Source: a bacterium
GTDB lineage: Bacteria; Desulfobacterota; Desulfocorpusculales; Desulfocorpusculum
Direction of reading: 5' to 3'
Assembly: GCA_037481695.1 (NCBI GenBank)
Contig: JBBFLE010000001.1
Coordinates: 192,989-256,988, forward strand
DNA length: 64,000 nucleotides
Shown here: positions 1 to 8,521 of the stretch, piece by piece
How the letters are laid out: each line of letters opens with the position of its first letter
How positions within the stretch are numbered: the first letter of the stretch is position 1
Position numbers and translations under genes: made by a program
The notes under the pieces: model-generated
The model's input: the letters and a program-made list of their open reading frames with translations, nothing else
What the model was told of the DNA's origin: nothing
The model's database searches: none

Positions 1-583
1 TGGACCCCAGAGCCTTCTCCACCAGCCAAACCGCCCTTTTCGTGCGACTTCCCAAAAACCAGACCGTTACAGCAATAAATACTGCCACCACCAAGAAAAG
101 CAAGGCCGCACGGTGGAGTATGCTTCCCAGCTCTGAATCCGGAGCTGGCATGGAATCCAGAAGGTATAAAATGGAAAAAATCAATAGAATGCTCATCAGA
201 TCCAGGAGTCTCTCCAGCACCACACTGCCCAAGGCAGCCGAGACACTCATGTTTTCTCTGGCTGCCAGCAAAGCAGCCCTAACCACTTCTCCTATCCTGG
301 CGGGTAGCACATAGTTGGCCAGAAAGCCTATGAGGGTGACCCTGAAGAGAAGCCCTGTCTTGACCTCCAGAACCGCACCCAAAAGCACCTTCCACCTCTT
401 GGCCCTGACCCAGAGAACCCCATAGGTGAGCACAAAGGCAAAGGGCAAGAACCTGTAATCAGCCTTTCCCAGGGCCCCTGCCACTGCCCTAGGATCCATG
501 TCCCCAAAGGCCAAGTACGCAAAGAAGCTGCTTACGGCCAGGCCAAGCCAGACTCGAGGGTCTCTCAGGCCCTTTCTTTTCAC
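1..583 (-). CDS. UPF0104/lysylphosphatidylglycerol-synthase-TM family membrane protein (3' end cut by window)
   Basis: I translated this minus-strand frame by hand. It starts with GTG at 583, so its start overlaps the ribF stop in a GTGA tetranucleotide, which indicates translational coupling. About 194 residues are visible before the window edge. They are strongly hydrophobic and contain PARIGEVVRA followed by LERLLDLM, the paired signature of the UPF0104/AglD/YbhN family of polytopic inner-membrane proteins. Family members are usually 300-350 residues, so roughly the C-terminal third lies outside. The biochemical role of stand-alone members is not settled; proposed roles are in lipid or glycolipid handling. 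Confidence 0.72.
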   Translation of the reverse strand, partial: MKRKGLRDPRVWLGLAVSSFFAYLAFGDMDPRAVAGALGKADYRFLPFAFVLTYGVLWVRAKRWKVLLGAVLEVKTGLLFRVTLIGFLANYVLPARIGEVVRAALLAARENMSVSAALGSVVLERLLDLMSILLIFSILYLLDSMPAPDSELGSILHRAALLFLVVAVFIAVTVWFLGSRTKRAVWLVEKALGS

Positions 584-1518
584 ACCCGCCTCTTGGCCAG
601 GATTGCTCTGGAGACCTCCTCATCTTTGCTGAGCTGAGCCATCAAGGCTTCCACACTGGGGAAACGTCTCTCCTCCCTGAGCCTTTCCACCAAAGCAGCC
701 TTGAGCCTCTTGCCATAGAGGTCTCCCTGGAAATCAAAGATGTGAACCTCGAAGGAGAGAAGAGTTTCACTGAAGGTCGGGTTGGTACCCAGATTGGCCA
801 TCCCACTCCAACTGAATTCCGAATCTTCTATGCTAACACGAACCGCATATACCCCAGGCTTTGGAAGTAGCTCGTTTTCCAGCCGCAGATTCGCAGTGGG
901 GTACCCCAGGGATTTGCCTCTTTTGTGCCCTTCCACCACCACTCCTTCCAGGCAAAAGGCTCTGCCCATCATGCGGGAGGCAAGGGCCACATCCCCCTGC
1001 TCTTCCACCACGGCTCGGATTCGGCTGCTGCTGACAGCATGGCCGTTGATCATCACCGGAGGCACTATCTCAACCTTGAATCCCAGCTTTTGGCCCAGCT
1101 CCCGCAAAAGCCCTATGTCCCCTTCCCTGTTGCGTCCAAAAGCATAATCGTATCCAACCAGGACCTCCTTGGCGCCTATGGATCCCACCAGAATATGTTC
1201 CACGAACTCCCTTGCTCCCTGGCTTGCGAATCCCCTGTCAAAAGGAGCGCTCACCAGCACATCCACTCCCATTTGTTCCACCAAGGCGGCTCTTTCCCTG
1301 TAAGAAGTTATCAGCGGCATACGACGTTCGGGGTACAAAACCTTTATAGGATGGGGCTCAAAGGTATAAACTACGCTGGTGCCTTCAACTTGCCTGGCCC
1401 TCTCGATGAGAAGTTTGAAGATACGCTGATGGCCCAGATGAACCCCGTCGAAGTTCCCCAGTGTGACCACGGGGTTCTTAAAAGTACCTGTTGGCCGCCA
1501 GTCTCTTATGTGTTCCAT
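580..1518 (-). CDS. ribF: Bifunctional riboflavin kinase / FAD synthetase RibF
   Basis: A 312-residue cytoplasmic enzyme that makes FMN from riboflavin and then FAD. The N-terminal nucleotidyltransferase half carries GNFDGVHLGH near residue 22, which is the HxGH-type adenylyl-transfer motif, and SSSRIR near residue 165. The C-terminal riboflavin kinase half carries GYPTANL near residue 205, as is typical. Length is normal for the family (about 310). The gene is followed with a 4-base overlap by the UPF0104 membrane protein. No FMN riboswitch is visible upstream, and the tRNA-Leu lies on the opposite strand behind it. Confidence 0.95.
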   Translation of the reverse strand: MEHIRDWRPTGTFKNPVVTLGNFDGVHLGHQRIFKLLIERARQVEGTSVVYTFEPHPIKVLYPERRMPLITSYRERAALVEQMGVDVLVSAPFDRGFASQGAREFVEHILVGSIGAKEVLVGYDYAFGRNREGDIGLLRELGQKLGFKVEIVPPVMINGHAVSSSRIRAVVEEQGDVALASRMMGRAFCLEGVVVEGHKRGKSLGYPTANLRLENELLPKPGVYAVRVSIEDSEFSWSGMANLGTNPTFSETLLSFEVHIFDFQGDLYGKRLKAALVERLREERRFPSVEALMAQLSKDEEVSRAILAKRRV

Positions 1519-1635
1519 GGGCTGCTACACACCTCTCTTATCCAGACTACCCCTATATGTCGCCAGGTCAGGGAACTTTTGCCCCAAATGCCCTGTCTGA
1601 AGAAGCTGTGGCTTCTTTGGGCTTGAGGCTGGCCC

Positions 1636-1662
1636 TTGACAAGCAGTTGCCTGTACTATAAA
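1636..1662 (+). promoter_or_regulatory. Probable sigma-70 promoter for tRNA-Leu
   Basis: TTGACA at 1636-1641 and TATAAA at 1657-1662 are separated by 15 bases. Both hexamers are near consensus but the spacer is short. The expected start, near 1669, is about 20 bases before the tRNA. The placement suits a short stable-RNA leader. Confidence 0.5.
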
Positions 1663-1688
1663 AACGAAGCTGGGAGAATGCAAGGCGG

Positions 1689-1772
1689 GCCGAAGTGGCG
1701 GAATTGGTAGACGCGCCAGGTTCAGGGTCTGGTGGGCGTAGGCCTGTCGGGGTTCGAGTCCCCGCTTCGGCA
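1689..1772 (+). tRNA. tRNA-Leu (anticodon CAG)
   Basis: An 84-base class II tRNA. The acceptor strands GCCGAAG and CTTCGGC pair perfectly, with discriminator A at 1772. The D arm region contains GGAATTGGTAGAC as in bacterial leucine tRNAs. The anticodon arm is CCAGG-TTCAGGG-TCTGG, which places CAG at positions 34-36. A long variable arm and a GGTTCGAGTCC T loop follow. The CCA end is not encoded. Confidence 0.96.
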
Positions 1773-1785
1773 TCAGGGTTTTCCT

Positions 1786-1829
1786 GGGGACGGCACTGGC
1801 TAGCTTCAGGTGTCGTCCCCTTGCCTTTC
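1786..1829 (+). terminator. Probable terminator of tRNA-Leu
   Basis: GGGGACGGCAC at 1786-1796 pairs with GTGTCGTCCCC at 1810-1820 (11 pairs, one G-U, 13-base loop). A T-rich but interrupted stretch follows. It sits 14 bases after the tRNA end. Confidence 0.55.
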
Positions 1830-1951
1830 ATGCCTGCGGGTATTGCTGAAGCCTTGATCTGACCCGAGGCCATAGATGATGCCAAACGGCTCATCATGAG
1901 AACTTAGCCAACCCATCTGAGGCCGCGGCCTGCTCTTTCCAGGATGGTTCC

Positions 1952-3757
1952 ATGCCCGGCTCCCGTTTGTTGAACTTCACCCTCTGGAGAACTCTAGGCC
2001 GTCTTAAACCAGAGTCTTTTCTGAAGTGGATTTTCCTGGGCACCTTGGTGGGAGCCATCTCTGGACTGGGAGCCTGCCTCTTTCTTTGGGGGTTAGGCTG
2101 GGCCGAGCATTTCTTCCAGGACTTCTTGGCTGGAAGCCCACCCATTTACCCATCGGGCGAGCACCCTGTGGCCCCCACCACTGGCTCCCCTTTCAATCCC
2201 ATGCTCTTTGTTCTCCTGCCTGCCTTGGGGGGTCTTGTTTCAGGATTTATGACACAGTGGCTGGCCCCTGAAGTGGCCGGGCCTGGCACAGATGCCATGA
2301 TTAAAGCATTTCACAGGGCTTCGGGTCACATAAGGGCCAGAGTGCCCGTGGTAAAAGCCGCGGCATCCATCATTACCCTGGCTACAAACGGCAGCGCAGG
2401 CAGGCAGGGCCCTCTCATCCAGGTGGGAGCTGGATTGGGCTCATGGGTGGGGCAGTTGCTAGGTTTACCCACCAGAGATCTCAGGATACTTCTCTTGGCA
2501 GGGGCCTCAGGAGCGCTTGCGGCTGTTTTCAGAGCCCCCATGGGTAGCGCCATAATAACGGCCGAACTCCTGTATAGAGAAGACATGGAGGGGGAAGCCC
2601 TTATCCCTTGCATAGTCTCGGCCATAGTGGCTCACACCATACACCAGGTGATCTTTGGTCACGAGCCGGTATTTTCCTTGCCTGAGTTTGGATTCATGGA
2701 AAATCTAGGTGGACTGGCATGGTTCGCACTCCTAGGTCTTTTGTTTGTGCCGGTTGGCCGCCTTTACATAGTCGCCTTTTATTCCATGAGGGACAGGTTC
2801 TTCGCGCCCATGAAAATTCCTTTTTTCTTGAAGCCGGCTCTGGGTGGCCTCCTGGTGGGAATCATGGGGCTCATCCTGCCCCAGGTTCTAGGCATAGGAT
2901 ACGGCTGGCTTCAAATGGCCATGAAGGGGGAGCTAGCAATGGAGATAATGGCCGCCGCAGGGCTCCTCAAGATCTTGAGCACGTCTTTGAGCGTGGCTTC
3001 GGGGGGAAGCGGAGGGGTTTTTGCACCGGCCCTATTCATTGGAGGTATGTTGGGAGGCTCCCTGGGCAGCATAGGCCATGCCTGGTTCCCCCAGATGGTC
3101 CATGAGCCGGGGGCCTTTGTGCTGGTGGGCATGGGAGGGTTTTTTGCTGGGGTGGCCAATGCGCCCATCGGCTCAGTGCTCATGGTCTGTGAGATGACAA
3201 GAGGCTACAGCCTGCTTTTGCCGCTTCTTTTGGTGGCCACTATTCACAGCTTGTTCAATCGGAAACGCTCCATTTATGAGAGTCAGGTGGCCAACCGGTT
3301 CCAATCCCCTGCCCATGAGTCAGAGTTGACAATCAATGTATTGAGGCAGATAAGGGTATCCGAAGCAATGCAAAGGGGTGTAAGACCTGTTATTCTGGCT
3401 CGGGACATGAGTTTTCAGGCCGTGCGGGATGTGATTTTGGGATGTGAAGGGACGGACTTCCCTGTGATGGATGAAACCGGGGCCCTAAGGGGCATAGTAC
3501 CCTTTAAGAAGTTGAAACCCATTCTCATGGAGGAATCCCTTGGGGACCTTTTGGTAGCCGAGGAGTTGATGGAAAAGCCCGTCTGGGTAGATCCCCAAGA
3601 GGATCTCCACTCGGCGCTCCTGAAGTTCCTGGAAAGCGGGCACGAGCAGATCCCCATCATGGCCCAAGGGCCTCAAAGCAGGATCCTGGGAATGCTTTCC
3701 CATCAAGACATCATCGTGGCTTATCACACAAAGGTGAGCCAATCCAAGACAGGCTGA
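1952..3757 (+). CDS. ClC-family chloride channel/antiporter with C-terminal CBS pair; Gln at the gating-glutamate position
   Basis: A 601-residue polytopic membrane protein. The ClC core spans about residues 25-440 and two CBS domains span about 455-600. The three ClC signature regions are recognisable: VAGPGTDAMI near 108, GSAGRQGP near 147, and GGVFAPALF in the second half. The middle motif is normally GREGP, whose Glu is the external gate that couples chloride to proton movement. Here it is Gln (codon CAG at 2405-2407). A Glu in TAELLY matches the position of the internal proton glutamate. In characterised ClC exchangers the Glu-to-Gln change uncouples proton transport, so this may be a passive anion channel; that is inference. 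The CBS pair could sense adenine nucleotides. Confidence 0.93.
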   Translation: MPGSRLLNFTLWRTLGRLKPESFLKWIFLGTLVGAISGLGACLFLWGLGWAEHFFQDFLAGSPPIYPSGEHPVAPTTGSPFNPMLFVLLPALGGLVSGFMTQWLAPEVAGPGTDAMIKAFHRASGHIRARVPVVKAAASIITLATNGSAGRQGPLIQVGAGLGSWVGQLLGLPTRDLRILLLAGASGALAAVFRAPMGSAIITAELLYREDMEGEALIPCIVSAIVAHTIHQVIFGHEPVFSLPEFGFMENLGGLAWFALLGLLFVPVGRLYIVAFYSMRDRFFAPMKIPFFLKPALGGLLVGIMGLILPQVLGIGYGWLQMAMKGELAMEIMAAAGLLKILSTSLSVASGGSGGVFAPALFIGGMLGGSLGSIGHAWFPQMVHEPGAFVLVGMGGFFAGVANAPIGSVLMVCEMTRGYSLLLPLLLVATIHSLFNRKRSIYESQVANRFQSPAHESELTINVLRQIRVSEAMQRGVRPVILARDMSFQAVRDVILGCEGTDFPVMDETGALRGIVPFKKLKPILMEESLGDLLVAEELMEKPVWVDPQEDLHSALLKFLESGHEQIPIMAQGPQSRILGMLSHQDIIVAYHTKVSQSKTG

Positions 3758-3778
3758 TTCTCATGGCGGGCAGAAGAT

Positions 3779-4261
3779 TCAATGCCCCTTTGACCCTGAG
3801 ATCTTTGGAATTACTCGGCCCGCATTTTTAATGAGCACTGGATTGCCCAGCCACCTGTGAAGAAAAGGCATGGCCCCAGGGGCGATCCCCCCACTGAACC
3901 TGTTTCCCATGACCAGATCATATCCTTCCCTGAGCTTTTCCAGAAATGGTCCCAGATCTGAGAAATCATAACTGTCGTCTGAATCTCCCATTATTACATA
4001 TTTGCCCCTGGCCTCCTTGATACCTCCCATGAGCACATTACCATAGCCCTTTTGGTCCACCCGGATCACCCTGGCCCCGGCCTTCTCGGCTATCTGTATA
4101 GAGTTGTCCGTGCTGCCGTTGTCAGCCACCAGAACTTCCCCATTCACATGGTTTCTCTCCAGAAAGCCCAGAGCCTTTCCAACGCACACTCCCACGGTCT
4201 GTTCCTCGTTGAGGCAAGGCATCAATATTGTGAGCTCGCACTGGCTGGCCTTTGAATCCAT
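3779..4261 (-). pseudogene. Truncated family 2 glycosyltransferase (dolichol-phosphate-mannosyltransferase type)
   Basis: A 160-residue open frame that starts like a normal GT2 enzyme. LTILMPCLNEEQTV, VLVADNGSTDNS and a Mn-binding-region GDSDDSYDF are all in place, then GNRFSGG and LHRWLGNPVL. Family members continue at this point with a conserved acceptor-side domain and usually C-terminal membrane helices (300 or more residues). Here the sequence leaves the family pattern after NPVL and stops 17 residues later, 21 bases from the end of the convergent ClC gene. I found no convincing continuation in another frame. The most likely reading is a deletion remnant; a short functional enzyme is less likely. 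Confidence 0.7.
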
Positions 4262-4453
4262 TTGTTGCTATACCCCTCTTAGCAATTCACCCATAAAGGC
4301 GTTGGCAAGTATATCATGCTCTGAGGGTTCAATCCCATGGACCGTGTGGCACAAAACCATTATGCTTGAGCAAATTATGAATATTTTAACCGCCCCATGA
4401 TATAAGGGCTTCTCTTTTCTAAAAGCCTCCTCATGGGAAAAGGAGGTCGTGTG

Positions 4454-5683
4454 GTGGCAGCACGCAACTTCCACTGGGCATGGGTCATCCTGGGGGTCTG
4501 CTTCCTGGATCTTTTTGTAAACTATAGCCTCAGGTTGGGCTTTGGAGTCATCTTGCCGGAAATGATAAGTGACTTGCAGCTGACCCGCACCCAGGGAGGC
4601 AGCATATTCAATGCATATCTATTTGCATACCTCTGCATGACCCCCTTTGTGGGAAATCTCACGGATCGCTACGGAGCCAGGAGGATAATAGCTGGTTTTG
4701 GGATCTTCCTGGCCGGTGGTGCCCTGCTCATGAGCACTGCCCAGAGCCTTGTCATGGCATGCATGTACTACGCCATAGTCGGGATAGGGGCATCTGCCAT
4801 GTGGACCCCCGTTCTGGTGGTTGTGCAGAGGTGGTTCGCACCTGGCCGAAGAGGTCTGGCCCTGGGAATCCTTTCCACCGGGTACGGGCTTGGATTTGCT
4901 ACCATAGGATGGATCTTCCCCCATCTGGTGGGTATAGCCTCCTGGAGGGCCACCTGGTCTGTTTTGGGTGGGGCAGCCCTTTGCATGGTCTTGCTCAATG
5001 CCTTATTGCTCAGAAGCAAGCCTGAGGATAGGGGAAACACCCCATGGGGGCTCAAGTCCGAAACAATCATACAGGAAGTGAAGTCATGGGAATCCGGCGG
5101 TAAAGGCCGTTGGAGGGAGCTTTTCAGCTCCCCCCGATTTTGGCTCATAGGGGTTTCTTATTTCCTTGCAGCCTGTTCCCTTTATCTGGTGACCACCTTC
5201 ATGGTGGATTATGCAAAGGCGGAACTGGGCCTTGGGCTACAGAGAGCTTCATTCCTGGCCACTATCCACGGGCTAAGCCAGGTCCTAGGGGTTCTGACCA
5301 TCCCACCTCTTTCAGACAGGCTGGGAAGAAGACGCACTCTCATGGGCTCCAATTTCCTGGTGGGCACCGCAATACTGGGCATAGTACTGTCAGGGGATTG
5401 GATCTTGGGGCTTTACCTCAGCGTGGGGGTCCTGGGCATGCTCTACGGGGTCACCTGGCCCATGTACGGAGCCTGCGGAGGGGATTATTTCCCCAAGGAG
5501 GTAATGGGGACCGTTATCGGGGCCTGGACCCCCTTTTATGGTACAGGAGCCATACTGGCACATTTTCTGGCAGGTGGGATCAGGGATCTGACCGGCTCCT
5601 TCCATTGGGCCTTCTTGCTGGGCTCTGCCTTGGCCCTGGGGGCATGCATGTTGCTTTGGAAAGTGGGAGAGCCTGCAAGATAA
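4454..5683 (+). CDS. MFS transporter (monocarboxylate/oxalate-formate antiporter-like)
   Basis: About 409 residues with 12 predicted membrane helices. The segment GNLTDRYGARR near residue 70 is the MFS motif A (GxxxDRxGRR-like) loop, repeated in the second half as SDRLGRRRT. The charged central loop near residues 190-220 divides two six-helix halves. The substrate cannot be told from sequence; the general look is of the organic-anion MFS branch. An in-frame ATG at 4433 exists, but a strong AAAAGGAGG at 4438-4446 points to GTG 4454 (7-base spacing) or GTG 4451. It is a monocistronic unit between convergent neighbours. Confidence 0.88.
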   Translation: MAARNFHWAWVILGVCFLDLFVNYSLRLGFGVILPEMISDLQLTRTQGGSIFNAYLFAYLCMTPFVGNLTDRYGARRIIAGFGIFLAGGALLMSTAQSLVMACMYYAIVGIGASAMWTPVLVVVQRWFAPGRRGLALGILSTGYGLGFATIGWIFPHLVGIASWRATWSVLGGAALCMVLLNALLLRSKPEDRGNTPWGLKSETIIQEVKSWESGGKGRWRELFSSPRFWLIGVSYFLAACSLYLVTTFMVDYAKAELGLGLQRASFLATIHGLSQVLGVLTIPPLSDRLGRRRTLMGSNFLVGTAILGIVLSGDWILGLYLSVGVLGMLYGVTWPMYGACGGDYFPKEVMGTVIGAWTPFYGTGAILAHFLAGGIRDLTGSFHWAFLLGSALALGACMLLWKVGEPAR

Positions 5684-5685
5684 TC

Positions 5686-5702
5686 TTACCATTGCATGGT
5701 AA
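5686..5702. terminator. Small hairpin between convergent genes
   Basis: TTACCAT at 5686-5692 and ATGGTAA at 5696-5702 form a perfect 7-bp stem with a 3-base loop. A short T run follows on the plus strand. It lies between the MFS gene stop and the DUF6178 gene stop. The stem is AT-rich, so it would be a weak terminator. Confidence 0.4.
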
Positions 5703-5713
5703 AGCTTTTGTAC

Positions 5714-7489
5714 CTAAGCCCGGATCCGGATTAGGCGGCTGAACTTGGCGTTTAGCCCCTCCAGAGGAATTCTCTCATACTCGTCTCTAAATTCCCTCCA
5801 AATAATGCTCATGGTCTGAGAAAGCAGCTCACGGTCTTTTTCTGGAACATGTTCCAGGAAAAATTTGACAAACTCTTTCTCGAAACCAGGCATCTTATAA
5901 GGAGCCCTGCGGTCTTTCGAACGAAGCAGCCTCAAGAACTTCATTGCATCGCCCAGCTCCATGGCAGAGATACTACCCTCCCTGCCCAACATGCACGCCC
6001 CCCAAAGGTTGAAGATAAGCGGATGAAAGGTGGCTTCAGGATGAGCCAACAGCCCTGGCTCCAAGGGATAACGCTCCACTAAACTTTCCAAGAGAGAGTC
6101 CAGGATCCTCAAGCGCTCCAGGATCCTGGAGGCCTCTTCCAGTTCCTCCAGATGTATGAAGTCCCTGAAGTCCTCTGCTTGATCCACCCCGCAAAAGCGT
6201 GCGGGCCTTTTTCTGAGAAGCCCCTCCAAAGAGGAGCCCCAGCTTTCGCCCCAGAACCCCGGCTTCAGACCCATCTTCCTGAACCAGCTGCCTTGGACCC
6301 ATCGGCGAGCCTTCCATCCCAGATTCAAAGCCATTGCGTATCCCACTCTAAAGAGAGAAACCAGTGCCACCTCGGCCACAAGCTCGCCAGCTTTGAAGAG
6401 ATTCCCCAGGCTCAATCGCTCCAGAGCCAGGTTTAAATAGGATGCTGCTCTCCTGCAGGCCCTTCCCATCACTTCCAGATCGTTTACTGGCACTCCTTCG
6501 GCAGAGAGGATCTGATTCACCAGCCCCGCAAACTCAAGGCGAATTCGATCCAGGACAATGGGGTCCTGAATTCCCTCCAGGCTCCTGGCCAGTAATCCCC
6601 CAATGTGTCCCTGCTCCAGGGGAATCATGGGCACCAGATCCCGATCCTCATCTGCCAGAGTAAGGGCCCGGGCAACTTCAGGAGTCTTTTGCATCACCGC
6701 CTCGGGCCCAAGGGGAGCGTATACCTGCTGAGCTTCCTCCCAGGGTAAAAACCCCTTTTCAGCCAGTCTAACGTTTCTCAACCTGTAGAGCTCCTCTTCG
6801 GCCTCAGAGGGTAAGTACTCAAGCATTCCCAGCAACAACCTCTGGTAACCCCCGTAGTCCAACCTTGCCATGTCAGCCATGAGTTCCCGTATCCAGTCTT
6901 CCTGCTGCGGATCCCTGACACGAAGGTAATAGACACCGTCCAGGCTGAAAAAACCATCGGGAACCTCATCTGTGTCGTGGTCCCGCACCGTAACATCCAG
7001 GAGTCTGTTCAGCAAGAAACCAGCCAGCAAATCATCTTTCTGCATGAGCCAAAGGGCCAGTCTCTCCGGATCTGCCCCATGCAATCTCTTGATCCATGAG
7101 TTCATGTCATCCAGATGAATCCTGTCCCTCCTCCAAACCTCCAGATCCACCAAGTGCTGCCATTGCTCGGTGCTGGCCAGCTCCAAAAGGGGAAGGCTGT
7201 CTTCTTCCCCGATCTGCTTCACAAGCCAGAAGAAATCAGTGGGCGCCAGCTCCTGCACCACCTGCCGGGCATTGGGGAGTTCCAGAATCGCTTTGAGCAG
7301 ACCTGTGCCTGAAAGCTCTTGCACTGCCCTGCGAAGAGCAGGCCTTTGGTCAGCAGCATTTACCAAGGCACCCAAGCTTGCTTGCTCTTTCATCTCTTTC
7401 CTTCCAAACCCCTGATCAGCCTTCCTGGCCAGATCTTTCTTCCAATGGATGAGCTTACTAACATGAATTTTGAACTCACGGGTTTTCAC
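5714..7489 (-). CDS. DUF6178 family protein
   Basis: A 591-residue soluble protein rich in Leu, Glu and Arg with predicted all-helical content and no signal peptide. The stretch around residues 85-115 (DFFWLVKQIGEEDSLPLL, then an STEQWQHLVDLE segment) and the SLDGVYYLRV stretch near 185 match what I recall of the DUF6178 family, found mainly in sulfate-reducing and related anaerobes. Function is unknown. Its upstream neighbour on the same strand is the catabolic operon ending at 7702. The 212-base gap suggests a separate promoter, though none stands out. Confidence 0.75.
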   Translation of the reverse strand: MKTREFKIHVSKLIHWKKDLARKADQGFGRKEMKEQASLGALVNAADQRPALRRAVQELSGTGLLKAILELPNARQVVQELAPTDFFWLVKQIGEEDSLPLLELASTEQWQHLVDLEVWRRDRIHLDDMNSWIKRLHGADPERLALWLMQKDDLLAGFLLNRLLDVTVRDHDTDEVPDGFFSLDGVYYLRVRDPQQEDWIRELMADMARLDYGGYQRLLLGMLEYLPSEAEEELYRLRNVRLAEKGFLPWEEAQQVYAPLGPEAVMQKTPEVARALTLADEDRDLVPMIPLEQGHIGGLLARSLEGIQDPIVLDRIRLEFAGLVNQILSAEGVPVNDLEVMGRACRRAASYLNLALERLSLGNLFKAGELVAEVALVSLFRVGYAMALNLGWKARRWVQGSWFRKMGLKPGFWGESWGSSLEGLLRKRPARFCGVDQAEDFRDFIHLEELEEASRILERLRILDSLLESLVERYPLEPGLLAHPEATFHPLIFNLWGACMLGREGSISAMELGDAMKFLRLLRSKDRRAPYKMPGFEKEFVKFFLEHVPEKDRELLSQTMSIIWREFRDEYERIPLEGLNAKFSRLIRIRA

Positions 7490-7701
7490 GCATCAGGCCC
7501 ATTTCAGTATCCATTCCCATTGTCTCATGGCATTGTAATCGTGCGCCCTGATAAGATTATATCCTCAAACTGGTTTGGCCCCAATTTTTGGATCTCCTGG
7601 TTGGAGACCTCACTATCTGAAGGCATTGCAGGGGGATCAAGCCATTTAATGATGCCTGTCCAAGAAAACGTATTGGCTGGATGTCCTCACATGGAAAGGG
7701 G

Positions 7702-8493
7702 CTATCTCCCCTTCCAAAGAGGTTCCCTTTTCTGAAGAAAGGCCGTAACTCCCTCCACCATGTCTTCCAACTGGGTATTGTGGGTAAGCTGGGAGGCCAG
7801 GTATTCCAGTGCCCTCTCCAGAGGAAGATCGGCCATGGCGTAAAACGACCCCTTCCCCAGAGCCATCACCGCAGGGCTGAAAGAAGCCAGTTTTCTTGAG
7901 GTTTCCTCCACCACCTGTTGGAACTGATCACGGCCCACCACCCTGTTCAAGATCCCAAGTCTCTCTGCCTCAAGGGCTCCCATACGTTCTCCGGTCATGC
8001 ACAGTTCCAAAGCTTTCTTGGGTCCCACGTGCCTGATGAGCAAAGCCGTAACCATGTAGGGCCACAAGCCTCGCTTTATCTCAGGGAGGGCGAACTGGGC
8101 ATCCTCTGTGGCTATGGCCAGGTCGCAGGCCAAACAAAGTCCCAGGCCCCCTGCCATACAATATCCCTCCACAGCCCCCAAGATGGGCTTGGGCGTCCTG
8201 AGCATGGCCTGGAGAAGCTCGGCGTACCTAGCTCGAGCCTTGTGGCAGTCCAAGAAAGAAGACTCTCCTGCGCCAAGTCCTGAACCCAGGTCTGCCCCTG
8301 TGCAAAAGGCCTTTCCCCCGACTCCCCTTATGACCACAGCCCCCACCTGGGGATCCTCGGCTGCCTTTTTCAAGGATTCCTCCATTGCTGCCATGACTTG
8401 AGCAGTTAGGGAGTTCATGGCAGCCGGCCGGTTTATGAGTATGAGGGCAACCCTGTCTTTCACCTCGTACAGAAGCTCTTGTTCCTTGCTCAT
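7702..8493 (-). CDS. Enoyl-CoA hydratase/isomerase (crotonase) family protein
   Basis: About 263 residues with a crotonase fold. TGADLGSG near residue 65 is the CoA-pocket/oxyanion segment, and GYCMAGGLGLCLACDLA near 110-126 is the second oxyanion loop. Of the two catalytic glutamates of classical enoyl-CoA hydratases, the second is present (LPEIKRG, E138). The first, normally in GGCEL, is replaced by Gly (G118). The enzyme may therefore be an isomerase, decarboxylase or hydrolase rather than a standard hydratase. I chose ATG 8493 because GGGAG lies 7 bases before it; an in-frame TTG at 8517 is the alternative. It is the last gene of the operon that runs 12681 to 7702. Confidence 0.88.
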   Translation of the reverse strand: MSKEQELLYEVKDRVALILINRPAAMNSLTAQVMAAMEESLKKAAEDPQVGAVVIRGVGGKAFCTGADLGSGLGAGESSFLDCHKARARYAELLQAMLRTPKPILGAVEGYCMAGGLGLCLACDLAIATEDAQFALPEIKRGLWPYMVTALLIRHVGPKKALELCMTGERMGALEAERLGILNRVVGRDQFQQVVEETSRKLASFSPAVMALGKGSFYAMADLPLERALEYLASQLTHNTQLEDMVEGVTAFLQKREPLWKGR

Positions 8494-8521
8494 GAGCCAT
8501 CTCCCTTGAAGTCCCAATGAA

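Noticed and set aside
925-1626. A 233-codon open frame antisense to ribF
   Set aside because: It lies fully over ribF and the start region beyond it, has no recognisable family features, and its composition is that expected from the reverse of a GC-rich gene.
3760-3850. Rescue of the truncated glycosyltransferase by a frameshift
   Set aside because: Reading the neighbouring frame beyond NPVL gives no sequence resembling the missing glycosyltransferase half.
7702-8493. Identification of the crotonase as a BamA/Oah-type ring hydrolase
   Set aside because: Those enzymes are about 100 residues longer; this protein has the length of ordinary crotonases.
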